A DNA stretch of 62,330 bases from JAKFDK01 sp036676195 (GTDB lineage Bacteria; Bacillota; Sulfobacillia; Symbiobacteriales; ZC4RG38): the NCBI GenBank assembly GCA_036676195.1, contig JAKFDK010000061.1, positions 1-62,330 of the forward strand, in the 5' to 3' direction. Made by a program: the position numbers and the translations under genes. The notes below the pieces were generated by a model. The model had not been told where the DNA came from, searched no databases, and saw only the letters and a program-made list of their open reading frames with translations. Positions 25,637 to 34,810 of the stretch are shown piece by piece. Every line of letters begins with the position of its first letter. The stretch's first letter is position 1.

Positions 25637-27004
25637 CTAGGTGGCGTGGTAAATCACGCTGATGACGAACAGGGCGGCCAGCACCCAGGTGGTGATCCCC
25701 ACCTCGCGGGCGCGACCGGTGCACAGCTTCAACACTACATACGAGGTAATACCCCAGATCAGGCCGTTGGCGATGTTGTAGGTGAGCGGCATCATAATCA
25801 GGGTGAGGAAGGCCGGAATCGCTTCGGTGGCATCGTCCAGCTTCAGTTTGAGCAGCGGCTCCAGCATCAGGTAGCCAACGATGATCAGTGCCGGGGCCGT
25901 GGCCTGCGCCGGAACTACACCGGCCAGCGGCGCCATAAACAGCGCTGCCAGGAACAACCCGCCCGTGGTGACCGCCGTCAGGCCGGTGCGGCCACCTTCG
26001 GCAATGCCGGAGGCACTTTCCACATAGGTGGTCGTGGTGCTGGTGCCCACCAGGGCGCCGAACATGGTGCCCAGGGAATCAACCACCAGTCCCCGGTTCG
26101 CCCTGGGGAAGGTCTGCTGCTGCTCATTGATCCAGCCCAGCTTGGTGGCCAGCCCGACAAAGGTGCCCGCCGTATCGAACATGTCCACGAAGGTAAAGGT
26201 AAATACGATCATGACCAGGCCTATGTGCAGGGCCCCGGCAATGTCCAGTTGCCCGGCGACCTGGCCAAAGACCTCCCACTGCGGCATGGCCACAAGCCCG
26301 CCAAAGCCCGGCCAGTTGCTCACCGCGCCCCCCTGGCCATTGGGTACGAAAAAGCCCAGCACGGTGGTGACCAGAATGCCCCAGAGCAGCCCGCCCTTCA
26401 CCCGCCGGGCGATCAGCCAGGCTGTCAGCAGGAGGCCGAAGACCGACAGCAGCACCGGCGGCGAGGTGAGATCACCCATCTTCACCGCCGTCGCCTCGAA
26501 GTTGATCACGATCCCGGCGCTACGCAGGCCGATGAAGGCGATAAACAAACCAATAGCTGCCGAGGTGGCCAGTTTGATACTGTACGGAATCTCACGGAAG
26601 ATGCGTTCCCGGATCGGCAGCAGGCTGATGATCAGAAAGATCACGCCGTCAATGAAGACTGCGCCCAGGGCCGTCTGCCAGGGAATCTTCATTTGTGCTA
26701 CAACCGTAAAGGCAAAGAAGGCATTCACGCCCATCCCAGGGGCCAGGGCGAACGGCAGGTTGGCGTAAAAGCCCATCAAAATTCCGGCAAAGGCCGAAGC
26801 CAGCGCCGTTGCCATTAATATGCCACCCTTGTCCATCCCGGTGGCGCCCAGGACGCTGGGGTTCACAAAGAGAATGTAGGCCATGGTCATGAAGGTGGTC
26901 ACGCCGGCCAGAATCTCGGTGCGGACCGTTGTTTTGTGAGCCGAGAGCTGGAACTGACGTTCCAGGAACCCCGAGCCCGAACTACCGGCAGGAGCAACTG
27001 GCAC
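25637..27004 (-). CDS. NCS2 family purine permease (PbuG/AdeQ type)
   Basis: This 455 aa polytopic protein includes LAGVTTFMTMAYILFVNPSV near the N-terminus, LAPGMGVNAFFAFTVV and SASGIAEGGRTGLTAVTTG, signature segments of the AzgA-like branch that imports adenine, guanine or hypoxanthine with protons. I chose GTG 27004 because GAGGAGGT sits seven bases before it; the frame is open to 27046. I looked for a purine riboswitch upstream and saw none. It stands alone, convergent with the MFS gene. Confidence 0.88.
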   Translation of the reverse strand: MPVAPAGSSGSGFLERQFQLSAHKTTVRTEILAGVTTFMTMAYILFVNPSVLGATGMDKGGILMATALASAFAGILMGFYANLPFALAPGMGVNAFFAFTVVAQMKIPWQTALGAVFIDGVIFLIISLLPIRERIFREIPYSIKLATSAAIGLFIAFIGLRSAGIVINFEATAVKMGDLTSPPVLLSVFGLLLTAWLIARRVKGGLLWGILVTTVLGFFVPNGQGGAVSNWPGFGGLVAMPQWEVFGQVAGQLDIAGALHIGLVMIVFTFTFVDMFDTAGTFVGLATKLGWINEQQQTFPRANRGLVVDSLGTMFGALVGTSTTTTYVESASGIAEGGRTGLTAVTTGGLFLAALFMAPLAGVVPAQATAPALIIVGYLMLEPLLKLKLDDATEAIPAFLTLIMMPLTYNIANGLIWGITSYVVLKLCTGRAREVGITTWVLAALFVISVIYHAT

Positions 27005-27178
27005 TGTACATACCTCCTCAGTCAACCTGTATTTAACCATAAGCACACCAAATAGTTCGAGTGTTTGTGCTTTTAATCCTGCTACCCAGACTCACCGGCA
27101 TGGAGCCGAGTGGCCCATGGCGTCTGTGCGGTCTAGTGCAGCCCGGCAAGACGCAAACTAAGGCCGGGAGGTGGCGCC

Positions 27179-27382
27179 ATGGGAGGCAATGACCGCCCGG
27201 AGAACCACCGCCAGGTGGACCGACCGGTACCTGGTCAGGACCGTTCGCCGGAGGGGGCCTTTTATCAGCCCCTGAGCCGGGTACAGCAGGGCGAACTGAC
27301 ACGGCAGGCCGAACTGAACCGGGTGCGGGGCCAGCAAACGTCGTACGATCCGGAGCGCGGCCCGGCCAACCGGCACCCCTGA
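27179..27382 (+). CDS. Small hydrophilic protein, unknown
   Basis: This 67 aa frame starts at ATG 27179 with GGGAGGTGG at a proper distance. The product is strongly hydrophilic, rich in Arg, Gln, Pro, Gly and Asn, and has no Cys and no membrane segment. It resembles small acidic/basic spore-type or unstructured proteins only in composition; I do not recognise a family. The good ribosome binding site and the hairpin just after its stop argue that it may be real. The evidence is moderate. Confidence 0.45.
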   Translation: MGGNDRPENHRQVDRPVPGQDRSPEGAFYQPLSRVQQGELTRQAELNRVRGQQTSYDPERGPANRHP

Positions 27383-27390
27383 CCCAGCCG

Positions 27391-27415
27391 CAGGCCCGGG
27401 GCATCCCCGGGCCTG
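27391..27415 (+). terminator. Hairpin downstream of the small ORF
   Basis: CAGGCCCGGGG (27391-27401) and CCCCGGGCCTG (27405-27415) form an 11-base stem with a three-base loop. There is no T-run after it, so termination is uncertain. Confidence 0.45.
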
Positions 27416-27506
27416 CCTCATTAAGAAAGGAACGCGGCGGCACCGGCAAGAACAGAAGTGATGCAGCAAGACGGCCTGACCCCGAAGCTGGGGAGGATTG
27501 CGAAGC

Positions 27507-29186
27507 ATGAGCAGGTTCCTGCAGGGCATCGGCGCCGCCTTCGGCCTCGCCATCGGGCAGGCGGCCCTCTGGCATCCCGGTACGCCGGAGGCGGCAGTCC
27601 CCGCCGCACCGGAGCCCCACAGCCCGCCCACCGTCGGGAGAGCGGCAGACCAGGAACTCGCCCGGTTTCAAACCGCCGTTAGCCGGGTGATGGAGGACCT
27701 GGAAACCTTACAGCAGCAGGTGGCCGAACGGGCGGGAGCCGAAGCCGCCGCCATCCTGGGTGCCCAGGCGCTGATGGCTCAGGACCCCGAGTTGCAGGAC
27801 GCGGTCACCCACCACCTGCACCGGGAACTGCCCCTGGAACAGGCGGTGCAGGAGGCCGGCGCAGAGCTGGCCGGGCGCCTGGAAGCGCTGGCAGATCCGT
27901 ACTTCCGGCAGCGGGCGGCCGATGTGCGGGACCTGACCGACCGGCTGGTTGCAGTTCTGACCGACGCCCAGCAGGCACCCCCGGCACCCTATGCCCGGAC
28001 CGTCCTGGTCGCCGCTGAACTGCCCCCCTCGGCGGTGGCCCGCCTGGACCCCGACCGGGTGGTGGCCATTATCACCGCCGCCGGCGGGGCCACTTCGCAC
28101 AGCGCCCTGCTGGCCAAAGGGCTGGGCATTCCGGCGGTCGTGGCCTGCAGCGCCGCGCTCACGGCGATCCGGGAGGGTGACCTGGTGGCGGTGGATGGGA
28201 CCGCCGGAACGGTTGTAGTTCGCCCGGACTCGGAGCAGGAACAGGGGGTTCGCACCCGCCTGCAGGCGGCAGCGGCAGCAGCCACCGCCGCGCAGGCCGA
28301 ACTGCGTGACCAGCCCGCTGTTACCCCACGGGGCGACCGGGTACTGCTGGCCGCCAACGTCGCCAGCGCCCGCGCAGCACAGGCCGCACTGGCCCAAGGG
28401 GCCGAGGGCGTGGGGCTGTTCCGGACCGAGTTCCTGTTCCTGGGCCGGCCGAACCTGCCCGGCGAGGAGGAGCAGTTTGCCGAATACCGTGCCGCCGCTG
28501 CCGCCCTGGCGCCGCGGCCGGTGGTGATTCGCATCCTTGATATCGGCGGGGATAAGCCCCTGCCGGGACTGCCGCTCCCCCCCGAGGAAAACCCCTTTTT
28601 GGGCTGGCGGGGCATCCGCCTCTGGCTCGACCGGGAGGACGTGGCCAGGCCGCAGATCCGGGCGCTGCTGCGCGCCGCCCGTTTCGGCAACGTGCAGATC
28701 ATGCTGCCCATGGTCACCGGGGGCCACGAGGTGCGCCGTGCCCGGGCGCTGCTGGAACAGGTGGGGGCCGAACTCGGTCCGGCGGCCGGGCCGTACCGGC
28801 TGGGCGTCATGATTGAGACCCCGGCCGCTGCCCTTGTGGCGGACCAGTTGGCGGCCGAGGTCGATTTCTTCAGCATTGGTACTAACGATCTGGTCCAGTA
28901 CACCCTGGCAGTGGACCGCGGCAACCCGCAGGTGGCGTCGCTGTTTGACCCGCTCCACCCCGCCGTGCTGCGGCTGATCCGCATGACCGTACAGGCTGCC
29001 CGCCGGCACGGCATCCCGGTGGCCGTGTGCGGCGATGCCGCCGCCGACCCCCGGATCTTGCCAGCCCTGGTCGCCCTGGGGGTCGATGAACTGTCGGTGC
29101 CCGCCGCCGCCATTGCAGCGGTGAAGCAGCAGATCCGCGGGCTGCGGGAGGAAGACCTGGCTGCCGCCATCCGGGAGTGCCCCTGA
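27507..29186 (+). CDS. ptsI: Phosphoenolpyruvate-protein phosphotransferase (PTS enzyme I)
   Basis: This 559 aa enzyme I has the HPr-interacting N-terminal region, the swivelling His domain with GGATSHSALLAKGLG (phosphorylated His about residue 198) and the PEP-binding TIM barrel (GVGLFRTEFLFLGRP; ILDIGGDKPLP; VMIETPAAA; FFSIGTNDLVQYTLAVDRGN; AVCGDAAADP with the catalytic Cys). The N-terminus differs from housekeeping enzyme I by an Ala-rich segment (about residues 20-45). ATG 27507 has GGGGAGG upstream; TTG 27498 is too close to it. No HPr, EIIA or dihydroxyacetone kinase gene is adjacent. Confidence 0.88.
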   Translation: MSRFLQGIGAAFGLAIGQAALWHPGTPEAAVPAAPEPHSPPTVGRAADQELARFQTAVSRVMEDLETLQQQVAERAGAEAAAILGAQALMAQDPELQDAVTHHLHRELPLEQAVQEAGAELAGRLEALADPYFRQRAADVRDLTDRLVAVLTDAQQAPPAPYARTVLVAAELPPSAVARLDPDRVVAIITAAGGATSHSALLAKGLGIPAVVACSAALTAIREGDLVAVDGTAGTVVVRPDSEQEQGVRTRLQAAAAAATAAQAELRDQPAVTPRGDRVLLAANVASARAAQAALAQGAEGVGLFRTEFLFLGRPNLPGEEEQFAEYRAAAAALAPRPVVIRILDIGGDKPLPGLPLPPEENPFLGWRGIRLWLDREDVARPQIRALLRAARFGNVQIMLPMVTGGHEVRRARALLEQVGAELGPAAGPYRLGVMIETPAAALVADQLAAEVDFFSIGTNDLVQYTLAVDRGNPQVASLFDPLHPAVLRLIRMTVQAARRHGIPVAVCGDAAADPRILPALVALGVDELSVPAAAIAAVKQQIRGLREEDLAAAIRECP

Positions 29187-29214
29187 CCCCGACCCTGACT
29201 CTGGCCGCCGGAGC

Positions 29215-30375
29215 TCAGCCCCCGGTGGACCGGTCCGCCATGGCCCGGCCCAGTTCCAGCACGCGCAGGGCCCGCTCCGTGGCGGCCTCCAGCAACTCCG
29301 GTCCCCTGGCCATCGCCTCTGCCAGGGCCATGGGAGCAGGAACCAGCGTGCCAATGCCGCCGATGCCGACAGCGTATACCTCTTCATACCCGGTGCCCAG
29401 GCCGCCGGCCATCGCCAGCACCGGCACGCCGCAGTCCCGGGCGGCGGCCGCCACTCCGGCCGGGGTTTTGCCGTGCGGAGTCTGGCCGTCGATCCGGCCT
29501 TCCCCGGTCAGGCACAGGTCGGCTCCCCGCAGGTGCTCCCGCAGCCGGCTAGCCGCCACCACCATCTCCACCCCGGGCCGGAGAGTGGCGCCCAGAAAGG
29601 CCAGCAATCCTGCCGCCAGACCACCGGCAGCACCCGCTCCGGGCAGGTGGGCCACTTCCACCCCGAGATCCCGCCGGATCACGTTGGCGTAATGAGCCAG
29701 GGCGGCGTCCAGTTCGGCCACCACCGCCGGCGTGGCACCCTTTTGCGGGCCGAAGACGGCGCTGGCCCCCCGCTCGCCGGTCAGCGGATGGTCCACATCG
29801 CAGGCCACGCTCACCGTGCACTGCGCCAGGCGGGGATCCAGACCGCCGACGTCGATGGCATGCAGGTGGGCCAGGGCCGCACCGCCGGGCGAAAGGTCCC
29901 GGCCGTGGGCATCCAGCAGGTGTGCCCCCAGGGCCTGGGCCATGCCCGCCCCGCCGTCATTGGTGGCACTGCCGCCAACGCCGATCAACAGGTGGCGGCA
30001 GCCTGCGTCCAGCGCCGCCCGGATCAGGTCACCGGTGCCCCGGGTGGTGGTCAGCCGGGGATCGCGCCGGTCCGCCGGCACCAGGGGCAAACCAGAGGCG
30101 GCCGCCATCTCGATTACCGCCGTGATGCCGTCGCCCAGAATGCCAAAGCTGGCCGGCACCGGGGAGCCCAGGGGACCCGTGGCCGTTGCCGTGACCAAAC
30201 GGCCGCCGGTGGCATGGAGCAGCGCCTGCACAGTGCCCTCGCCGCCGTCCGCCATCGGCATCATGACCGTCTCCACATCGGGCCAGACCCGCCGGCAGGC
30301 CCGGGCCATGGCCGCCGCCGCCTCACTGGCAGTCATACTGCCCTTGTAGGAATCAGGAGCACATACCACCTTCAC
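29215..30375 (-). CDS. Glycerate 2-kinase (GlxK/GarK type)
   Basis: This 386 aa protein begins MKVVCAPDSYKGSMTASEAA, the hallmark of the GlxK family, followed by MPMADGGEGTVQALL and the glycine-rich segment LIGVGGSATNDGGAGMAQAL, then LTGEGRIDGQTPHGKTPAG. It phosphorylates D-glycerate to 2-phosphoglycerate, feeding glycolysis near PEP, the substrate of the convergent ptsI product. Start GTG 30375 has GGGGAGGGA upstream. It follows the large gene by 44 bases on the same strand, so the two may share a transcript. Confidence 0.88.
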   Translation of the reverse strand: MKVVCAPDSYKGSMTASEAAAAMARACRRVWPDVETVMMPMADGGEGTVQALLHATGGRLVTATATGPLGSPVPASFGILGDGITAVIEMAAASGLPLVPADRRDPRLTTTRGTGDLIRAALDAGCRHLLIGVGGSATNDGGAGMAQALGAHLLDAHGRDLSPGGAALAHLHAIDVGGLDPRLAQCTVSVACDVDHPLTGERGASAVFGPQKGATPAVVAELDAALAHYANVIRRDLGVEVAHLPGAGAAGGLAAGLLAFLGATLRPGVEMVVAASRLREHLRGADLCLTGEGRIDGQTPHGKTPAGVAAAARDCGVPVLAMAGGLGTGYEEVYAVGIGGIGTLVPAPMALAEAMARGPELLEAATERALRVLELGRAMADRSTGG

Positions 30376-30419
30376 CGGTCATCCCTCCCCTGCACATGCC
30401 CGTCCCCCGGGCTGCCTGG

Positions 30420-33335
30420 CTACCGTTCCGGCAACAGGCTGCTGACGGCACGGACTAATTCCAGCAGTACCCCGGGGTGACGGCGCCCCAGGCGTAGAAG
30501 GTCGGTCTCGCCCAGGGCCAGCAGCCGGCACGGCCCGTCCGCGGCAATGGTCCAGGGCTGGGGCTGACCGTCCAGCAGGGAAACCTCGCCAAACCACGAC
30601 CCGGACGGCAACCGCAGGACCGGCGCCTGCCCGGATTCCGGCCGCAGCAGCACGGAGCCGCGGGCAACGATCCAGAGGCGGCGCTCCGTCGCACCGGCGG
30701 CCACAATCGTTTCCCCGTCCCGGTAGTCCAGGGTAATGAAGGCTTCCAGCATCTCCGGCAGGTAAGTTGCCGGGTAACCGCCAAAGAGCGGCAGCCCTGC
30801 CAGATGTGCCAGTTTTTCCGCCGGTGTGAAAGCATGGTCCGCTGCCGCTGAAGCCGGCGCAGGGCCAGGGGCCGACTTTTCGGCCAGGCCGGAGCCCGGG
30901 TGAGGCACCTGGTGTCCGGGCAGCTGCCGCAGGCGGCGGGCCAGGTGCCGTCCCAGGCGCAGCAAGAACCGCGGCTCCTGCAGGCAGAACTCCTCCAGGG
31001 TCTGCGTATCCAGCCACAGCACCCGGCAGTCAACCCGGCAGCGGGCCGTGGCCGGTCGGGGTTCCCGGTCCAGCACGGCCGCTTCACCAAACGCCGCCGG
31101 CGCTGCCAGGGTGCGCATTTCCGGTCCGTCCGGACCAGGAAAGCACAGTTCCACCCGCCCTTCCATCAGCACCAGCAAGGAATCTCCGGGATCACCGGCG
31201 GCAAAGAGCTGTTCGCCCGACCGGTGGAAAGTTTGGCGCGCCCGGCGGGCCAGCGGCAACAGTTCCCGCGCCTTGAGCCCCTGGAATAGCGGCACCTGTC
31301 CGAAGGCGAGCACCTGGCCGCCGGCGTGGCCGCCGTCCTGACCACCCTCGTGCACCAGGACGGCGGCCCTCTGCAGCAACGGGTCCTGCAGTTGGGCCAC
31401 TTCCGCCCAGAACCGGTCAGCCGTCCGCCCCGCTGCCTGAGCCGCCCCGGCATCCCCGGGGCTTGCCGCGGCTGCTGCCAGCAGTTCAGCGAGCACCGGC
31501 TGCAAGGCGTCCGGCAGCGCCGATCCAAGCAGGCGCGCCACCCAGGCCCGGCCCTCGTCGTCATCCTGGTCCAGCGCAGCCGCCACCGCTGCCTGCTGGT
31601 CGGCATCGGCCACCAGGGCAGCGGCAATGTCCAGGCCGCACTCCACCCAGCCATCCCGGGTCTGCACCAGCAAGCCGGGCAGGGGGGAGTCAGGCGGCAC
31701 ATGGTCACCGGCCGCCCGGGCCAGGCACCCGGCCCGCCTGGCCGCAGCCGCGGTGGCAGCCAGCAGACCGGCCAGTTGCTGCTGCCGCCCGGCCGCCGGC
31801 AAGCGGGCCAGCGCCGCAAGTGCCGCCCGGCGCTGGCCGTCGCTCACGGTCAGCGCGCAGGCTGCCACCCGTTCGGCAAAAGCGGGGTCGGCCGGCCAGG
31901 GTACCTGCCCGTGGGCCAGTAACCCCAGGGCAGCGGTACACACGGTCGGGTCCGGATGCGCCAGCAGCGGCGCAATCCACTCGCCCGGCAGCCGGCCGCC
32001 CCAGGACTCCGGGGCCACTGCCAGAGCGTGGCGCAGTGTGGCCAGGGTGGTCACCGGCGCCTGCTGCAGGGCGACCTGCAGGTGGCTGGCAGTGTCGGCT
32101 CGGTCGGCCCGGCCCGGTACTGTCGGTGCGGGCTGGCTGATCTCGACCAGCGCCCGCCAGACCGGACTACAACCGGGCAGGTGCGCCAGTTCCGCCGGGC
32201 AGTGGCGGAACAGGTACGCACAGGCGGCCGCTTGCAGTTCGTCTGTCGCACCGGCGGTAAGCAGGATGTCCCGACTGGTCGCTACGGCGGCCGGCGCCGG
32301 TGGCAGCGTGACCAGCGCCTGCAGAATGGCCGCCTGCACAGCAGGCGGTCGCCCCGGCAAGCTTTCCAGGAGCAGGTGGGTGGCCCCACTCCCCATTTCC
32401 TGCGCCAGTATCAGGGCAGCACCCGGCGCCACCGCATTGTCAGCCGCCAGCGTGCGCTGCAGGAAGAGCATCGCCGTTCGCCGCCGCTGTACCTCCCAGC
32501 CCGCGGCCAGAATGTACTCCTCCAGCACATGGCCCAGGTCGGGCAGTTCCGGCTGCCGCAGCAGATCGGCAAACCAGGTCAGGTGGAAGGCGGCATACTC
32601 CAGCAGGTTGGTCAGGTAGGTGTCTCCCAGGTGGCGGGCCGCCTCGCTCTGCCCGGCCTCTGCCCGGGCCAGGGCGGCGGCGCCCAGACCAGTGGCGCGC
32701 AAGAGGGCCAGCGCCGGCACACCGGCCCGGCGGGCCAGGTGGCGGGCCGCCGCCAGTTCTGCCGGGGTGACAACACCCGCCGCCATCAGCGCATCCTCCA
32801 GTTCCCGGCGACCAAGGGTGATGTGCGGCCCGCCCAGAAGCGACAGCCGCGCCGGAGCTGCCAGGGCCAGGGGGGCCATTTCGGCCCGGCCCGCCTGGAA
32901 TTCGGGAAACTGCGCCGCCAGGGCCAGGCCAGTGGCGTTGGCCACGTGCTCCTCCAGCCAGCGGTCACCCGTATACGCCCCGTAGTGATGGCGCAGGTGG
33001 TGTCCCATCTCGTGGCCGGCCAGGTAGGGCAGTTGCCAGCGGGCAAAGGCCACCGCCCGATCGATGGCGGGCAGGCCAAGGGCGGCCGCCGTCAGCGTCC
33101 AGTACAGCCGTCCTCCGACAGCGGTGGCATCGGGCAGAATCAAAGAAATTCCAACCTTGCCGGCATCATAATACGCGTAGTCGACCGTATCGTCCGCCAG
33201 CAGGCACAGAGCCGGGCTGGGCGATACGCCGTAGCGGGCCAGCAGGGGTGGAATGCGAGCAAACACGGACTGTGCTTCCTGCCACCAGAAATCCCGTGAT
33301 CCGGGTGCAGGTGTACTCGGCCGCATGTGTGTCAC
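30420..33335 (-). CDS. Large multidomain protein: HExxH peptidase-like, HEAT-like repeats, two cNMP-binding-like domains
   Basis: This 971 aa protein combines three parts. Residues about 95-135 hold LPYLAGHEMGHHLRHH, with HExxH at 108-112 and Glu 128/129 (WLEEHVANA) placed as a third zinc ligand, as in gluzincin peptidases. Residues about 290-650 are Ala/Leu-rich helices in pairs, like HEAT repeats. The C-terminus has two cyclic-nucleotide-binding folds: about 690-810 with FGEAAVLDREPRPATARC, close to the phosphate-binding cassette, and about 850-970 with FGEVSLLDGQPQPWT, which lacks the usual Arg. No signal peptide or membrane helix is seen. Start is GTG 33335 or ATG 33326. It is divergent from the peptide/prenyl-synthase unit. 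I know no described protein with this order of domains. Confidence 0.75.
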   Translation of the reverse strand: MTHMRPSTPAPGSRDFWWQEAQSVFARIPPLLARYGVSPSPALCLLADDTVDYAYYDAGKVGISLILPDATAVGGRLYWTLTAAALGLPAIDRAVAFARWQLPYLAGHEMGHHLRHHYGAYTGDRWLEEHVANATGLALAAQFPEFQAGRAEMAPLALAAPARLSLLGGPHITLGRRELEDALMAAGVVTPAELAAARHLARRAGVPALALLRATGLGAAALARAEAGQSEAARHLGDTYLTNLLEYAAFHLTWFADLLRQPELPDLGHVLEEYILAAGWEVQRRRTAMLFLQRTLAADNAVAPGAALILAQEMGSGATHLLLESLPGRPPAVQAAILQALVTLPPAPAAVATSRDILLTAGATDELQAAACAYLFRHCPAELAHLPGCSPVWRALVEISQPAPTVPGRADRADTASHLQVALQQAPVTTLATLRHALAVAPESWGGRLPGEWIAPLLAHPDPTVCTAALGLLAHGQVPWPADPAFAERVAACALTVSDGQRRAALAALARLPAAGRQQQLAGLLAATAAAARRAGCLARAAGDHVPPDSPLPGLLVQTRDGWVECGLDIAAALVADADQQAAVAAALDQDDDEGRAWVARLLGSALPDALQPVLAELLAAAAASPGDAGAAQAAGRTADRFWAEVAQLQDPLLQRAAVLVHEGGQDGGHAGGQVLAFGQVPLFQGLKARELLPLARRARQTFHRSGEQLFAAGDPGDSLLVLMEGRVELCFPGPDGPEMRTLAAPAAFGEAAVLDREPRPATARCRVDCRVLWLDTQTLEEFCLQEPRFLLRLGRHLARRLRQLPGHQVPHPGSGLAEKSAPGPAPASAAADHAFTPAEKLAHLAGLPLFGGYPATYLPEMLEAFITLDYRDGETIVAAGATERRLWIVARGSVLLRPESGQAPVLRLPSGSWFGEVSLLDGQPQPWTIAADGPCRLLALGETDLLRLGRRHPGVLLELVRAVSSLLPER

Positions 33336-33533
33336 CCCGGTCCATCAGGTTCGTCTATGCACAACTTGGGGACCTTCTACTTGAAATCCTCTTTCGTTCT
33401 GTGCAACACTGATTAAAACCCTGAACCTTTTGCTCATTACCCTTTATCCATTTATCAGCAAGCAGGTAAGATCTCAGGAAGAAGCTGACCTGGCCGCATG
33501 CCAGTGGGCAGCAGGGCAGAGGAGGCGGACGCG
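33336..33533. other. Divergent intergenic region before the peptide unit
   Basis: This 198-base, AT-richer gap serves both the large multidomain gene (minus) and the first peptide gene (plus). A weak plus-strand promoter is possible: TTGCTC (around 33431) with a 17-base spacer and TATCAG. No open frame or hairpin stands out. Confidence 0.35.
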
Positions 33534-33764
33534 ATGGCTAAGGACGGACTCATGCAACTGGTGCAGCGGGCCCTGCAGGACCCGGATTTTCTCCGGGAGG
33601 CCCTGGCCGACCCGGAAGTCACCCTGGCGGCCAACGGCATTCACCTGCAGCCGGAAGAACTGGTAGCCGTAAAAGAGTTTGCCGCCCGCCTGACCGGCCA
33701 GAACCCGGCGGACATGACTGCCGCGCTGGTCGCCGCGGCCGGGCAACGCGGAGCCGCGCTGTGA
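33534..33764 (+). CDS. Leader-like small peptide 1 (Nif11/Franean-type RiPP precursor-like)
   Basis: This 76 aa peptide starts at ATG 33534 with AGAGGAGGCGG upstream; an in-frame ATG at 33498 lacks a site. It reads helical for about 50 residues (QLVQRALQDPDFLREALADP; EELVAVKEFAARL), resembling leader regions of Nif11-type and related RiPP precursors, and ends in GQRGAAL. It has no Cys and no Trp. By hand count about two thirds of residues match the second peptide at 34800. Its stop overlaps the GTG of the prenyl-synthase-like gene. A precursor or signal role is inferred from context. Confidence 0.75.
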   Translation: MAKDGLMQLVQRALQDPDFLREALADPEVTLAANGIHLQPEELVAVKEFAARLTGQNPADMTAALVAAAGQRGAAL

Positions 33765-34810
33765 TCCCGCAGTTCCCCGCCGCTACCCGCCAGGCGCAGA
33801 TTGCCACCACCTTCGACTTCATGGACCGGCTGCTGGCCGATACTGCCCGTACCCCCATGCAGGCGGAAATCCTTGCCCTGGCCCTCCGGCGCAGCCGGGC
33901 AGAGGCCGGCGCCGGTGCCGACCCGGTCCTGCTGCATTTGCCGCTGGCCGTGTACGAGTGTATCTCCGGCGACTGGCGGCCGGCGGTGCCGGCGGCGGCG
34001 GCCTGCCACCTTCTGTATATGGGCGCAGACCTGCTGGACAACGTGATGGACCGGGAACTGGCGGCGGACTGGGCCCCCTGGGGGCAGGACCAGGCGGTGC
34101 TGGCCGGCTGCAGCCTGCTTTATCCCCTCTCCCTGCTGGCCCTGGCCCGCCTGGCGGCGCCGCCGGAGGTGCGGCTGGCGCTCACAGACACCCTGGCGGA
34201 GGCCGCCTGGACCATGGCGGCCGGGCAGCAGCAGGACTTGCTCCTGGCGGGGCAGGACGACGTCACCCCGGAGCAGGATCTGGCCGTGGCGGCAGCCAAG
34301 GCCGGGGCCGAGGTGGCTGCCTGCTGCCGGGCCGGGGCATTGCTGGCCGGTGCCCCTGCTGACCGGGTGACCGAATTCACTGCCTTTGGCCGTACCATCG
34401 GCACGGCCTCCCAGTTGGTTGGCGACTGCCGCGACATCTGGGGCGGCGATTTCAGTGCCGACCTGGCCAACCAGCGCCGCACTTTACCGGTGATTTATGC
34501 CCTGTGGTCAGAGCCACCGGCGGAACGCCCCGCCCTGCAGGCACTGCTGGCGGCGGCGGGGGCGGGCGATCGCACGGCCCGGCTGTCCCTCCGCACCCGC
34601 CTGGAGCAGGGCGGGGCGCTGCTATATACAGCACTGCGGGTCGAGGCCCTGCGACGCAGCGCCCTCGCACACCTGCAACAGGCCGGGGGCAGCCACCACC
34701 CCCTGCTGCAAACACTGGTGAACCGCCTGAACCTGTTTGACCCGGCCGTGAACGGTGCGCCCGAACCTGACCACCCCCGTTCAGAAGGAGGTTTTATGAG
34801 TGACCGGTGA
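33761..34810 (+). CDS. Polyprenyl synthetase family protein, ComQ-like
   Basis: This 349 aa protein has the isoprenoid synthase fold: first Asp-rich motif GADLLDNVMDRE (D90, D93, D97; a DNxxD variant), the GQQQDL motif near 155-160, KAGAEVAACCRAGALLAG with Lys 180, and second Asp-rich region GDCRDIWGGD (222-230), followed by RRTLPVIYAL. The Asp motifs are degenerate like those of ComQ, which prenylates the ComX pheromone, not like housekeeping synthases. It starts at GTG 33761 in the GTGA overlap with peptide 1, and its 3' end overlaps peptide 2. Prenyl transfer to the peptides is a hypothesis; a free prenyl diphosphate product is the alternative. Confidence 0.8.
   Translation: MIPQFPAATRQAQIATTFDFMDRLLADTARTPMQAEILALALRRSRAEAGAGADPVLLHLPLAVYECISGDWRPAVPAAAACHLLYMGADLLDNVMDRELAADWAPWGQDQAVLAGCSLLYPLSLLALARLAAPPEVRLALTDTLAEAAWTMAAGQQQDLLLAGQDDVTPEQDLAVAAAKAGAEVAACCRAGALLAGAPADRVTEFTAFGRTIGTASQLVGDCRDIWGGDFSADLANQRRTLPVIYALWSEPPAERPALQALLAAAGAGDRTARLSLRTRLEQGGALLYTALRVEALRRSALAHLQQAGGSHHPLLQTLVNRLNLFDPAVNGAPEPDHPRSEGGFMSDR

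Noticed and set aside
27005..27178. Purine riboswitch upstream of the NCS2 permease
   Set aside because: I found no three-way-junction core or its conserved loops in the short leader.
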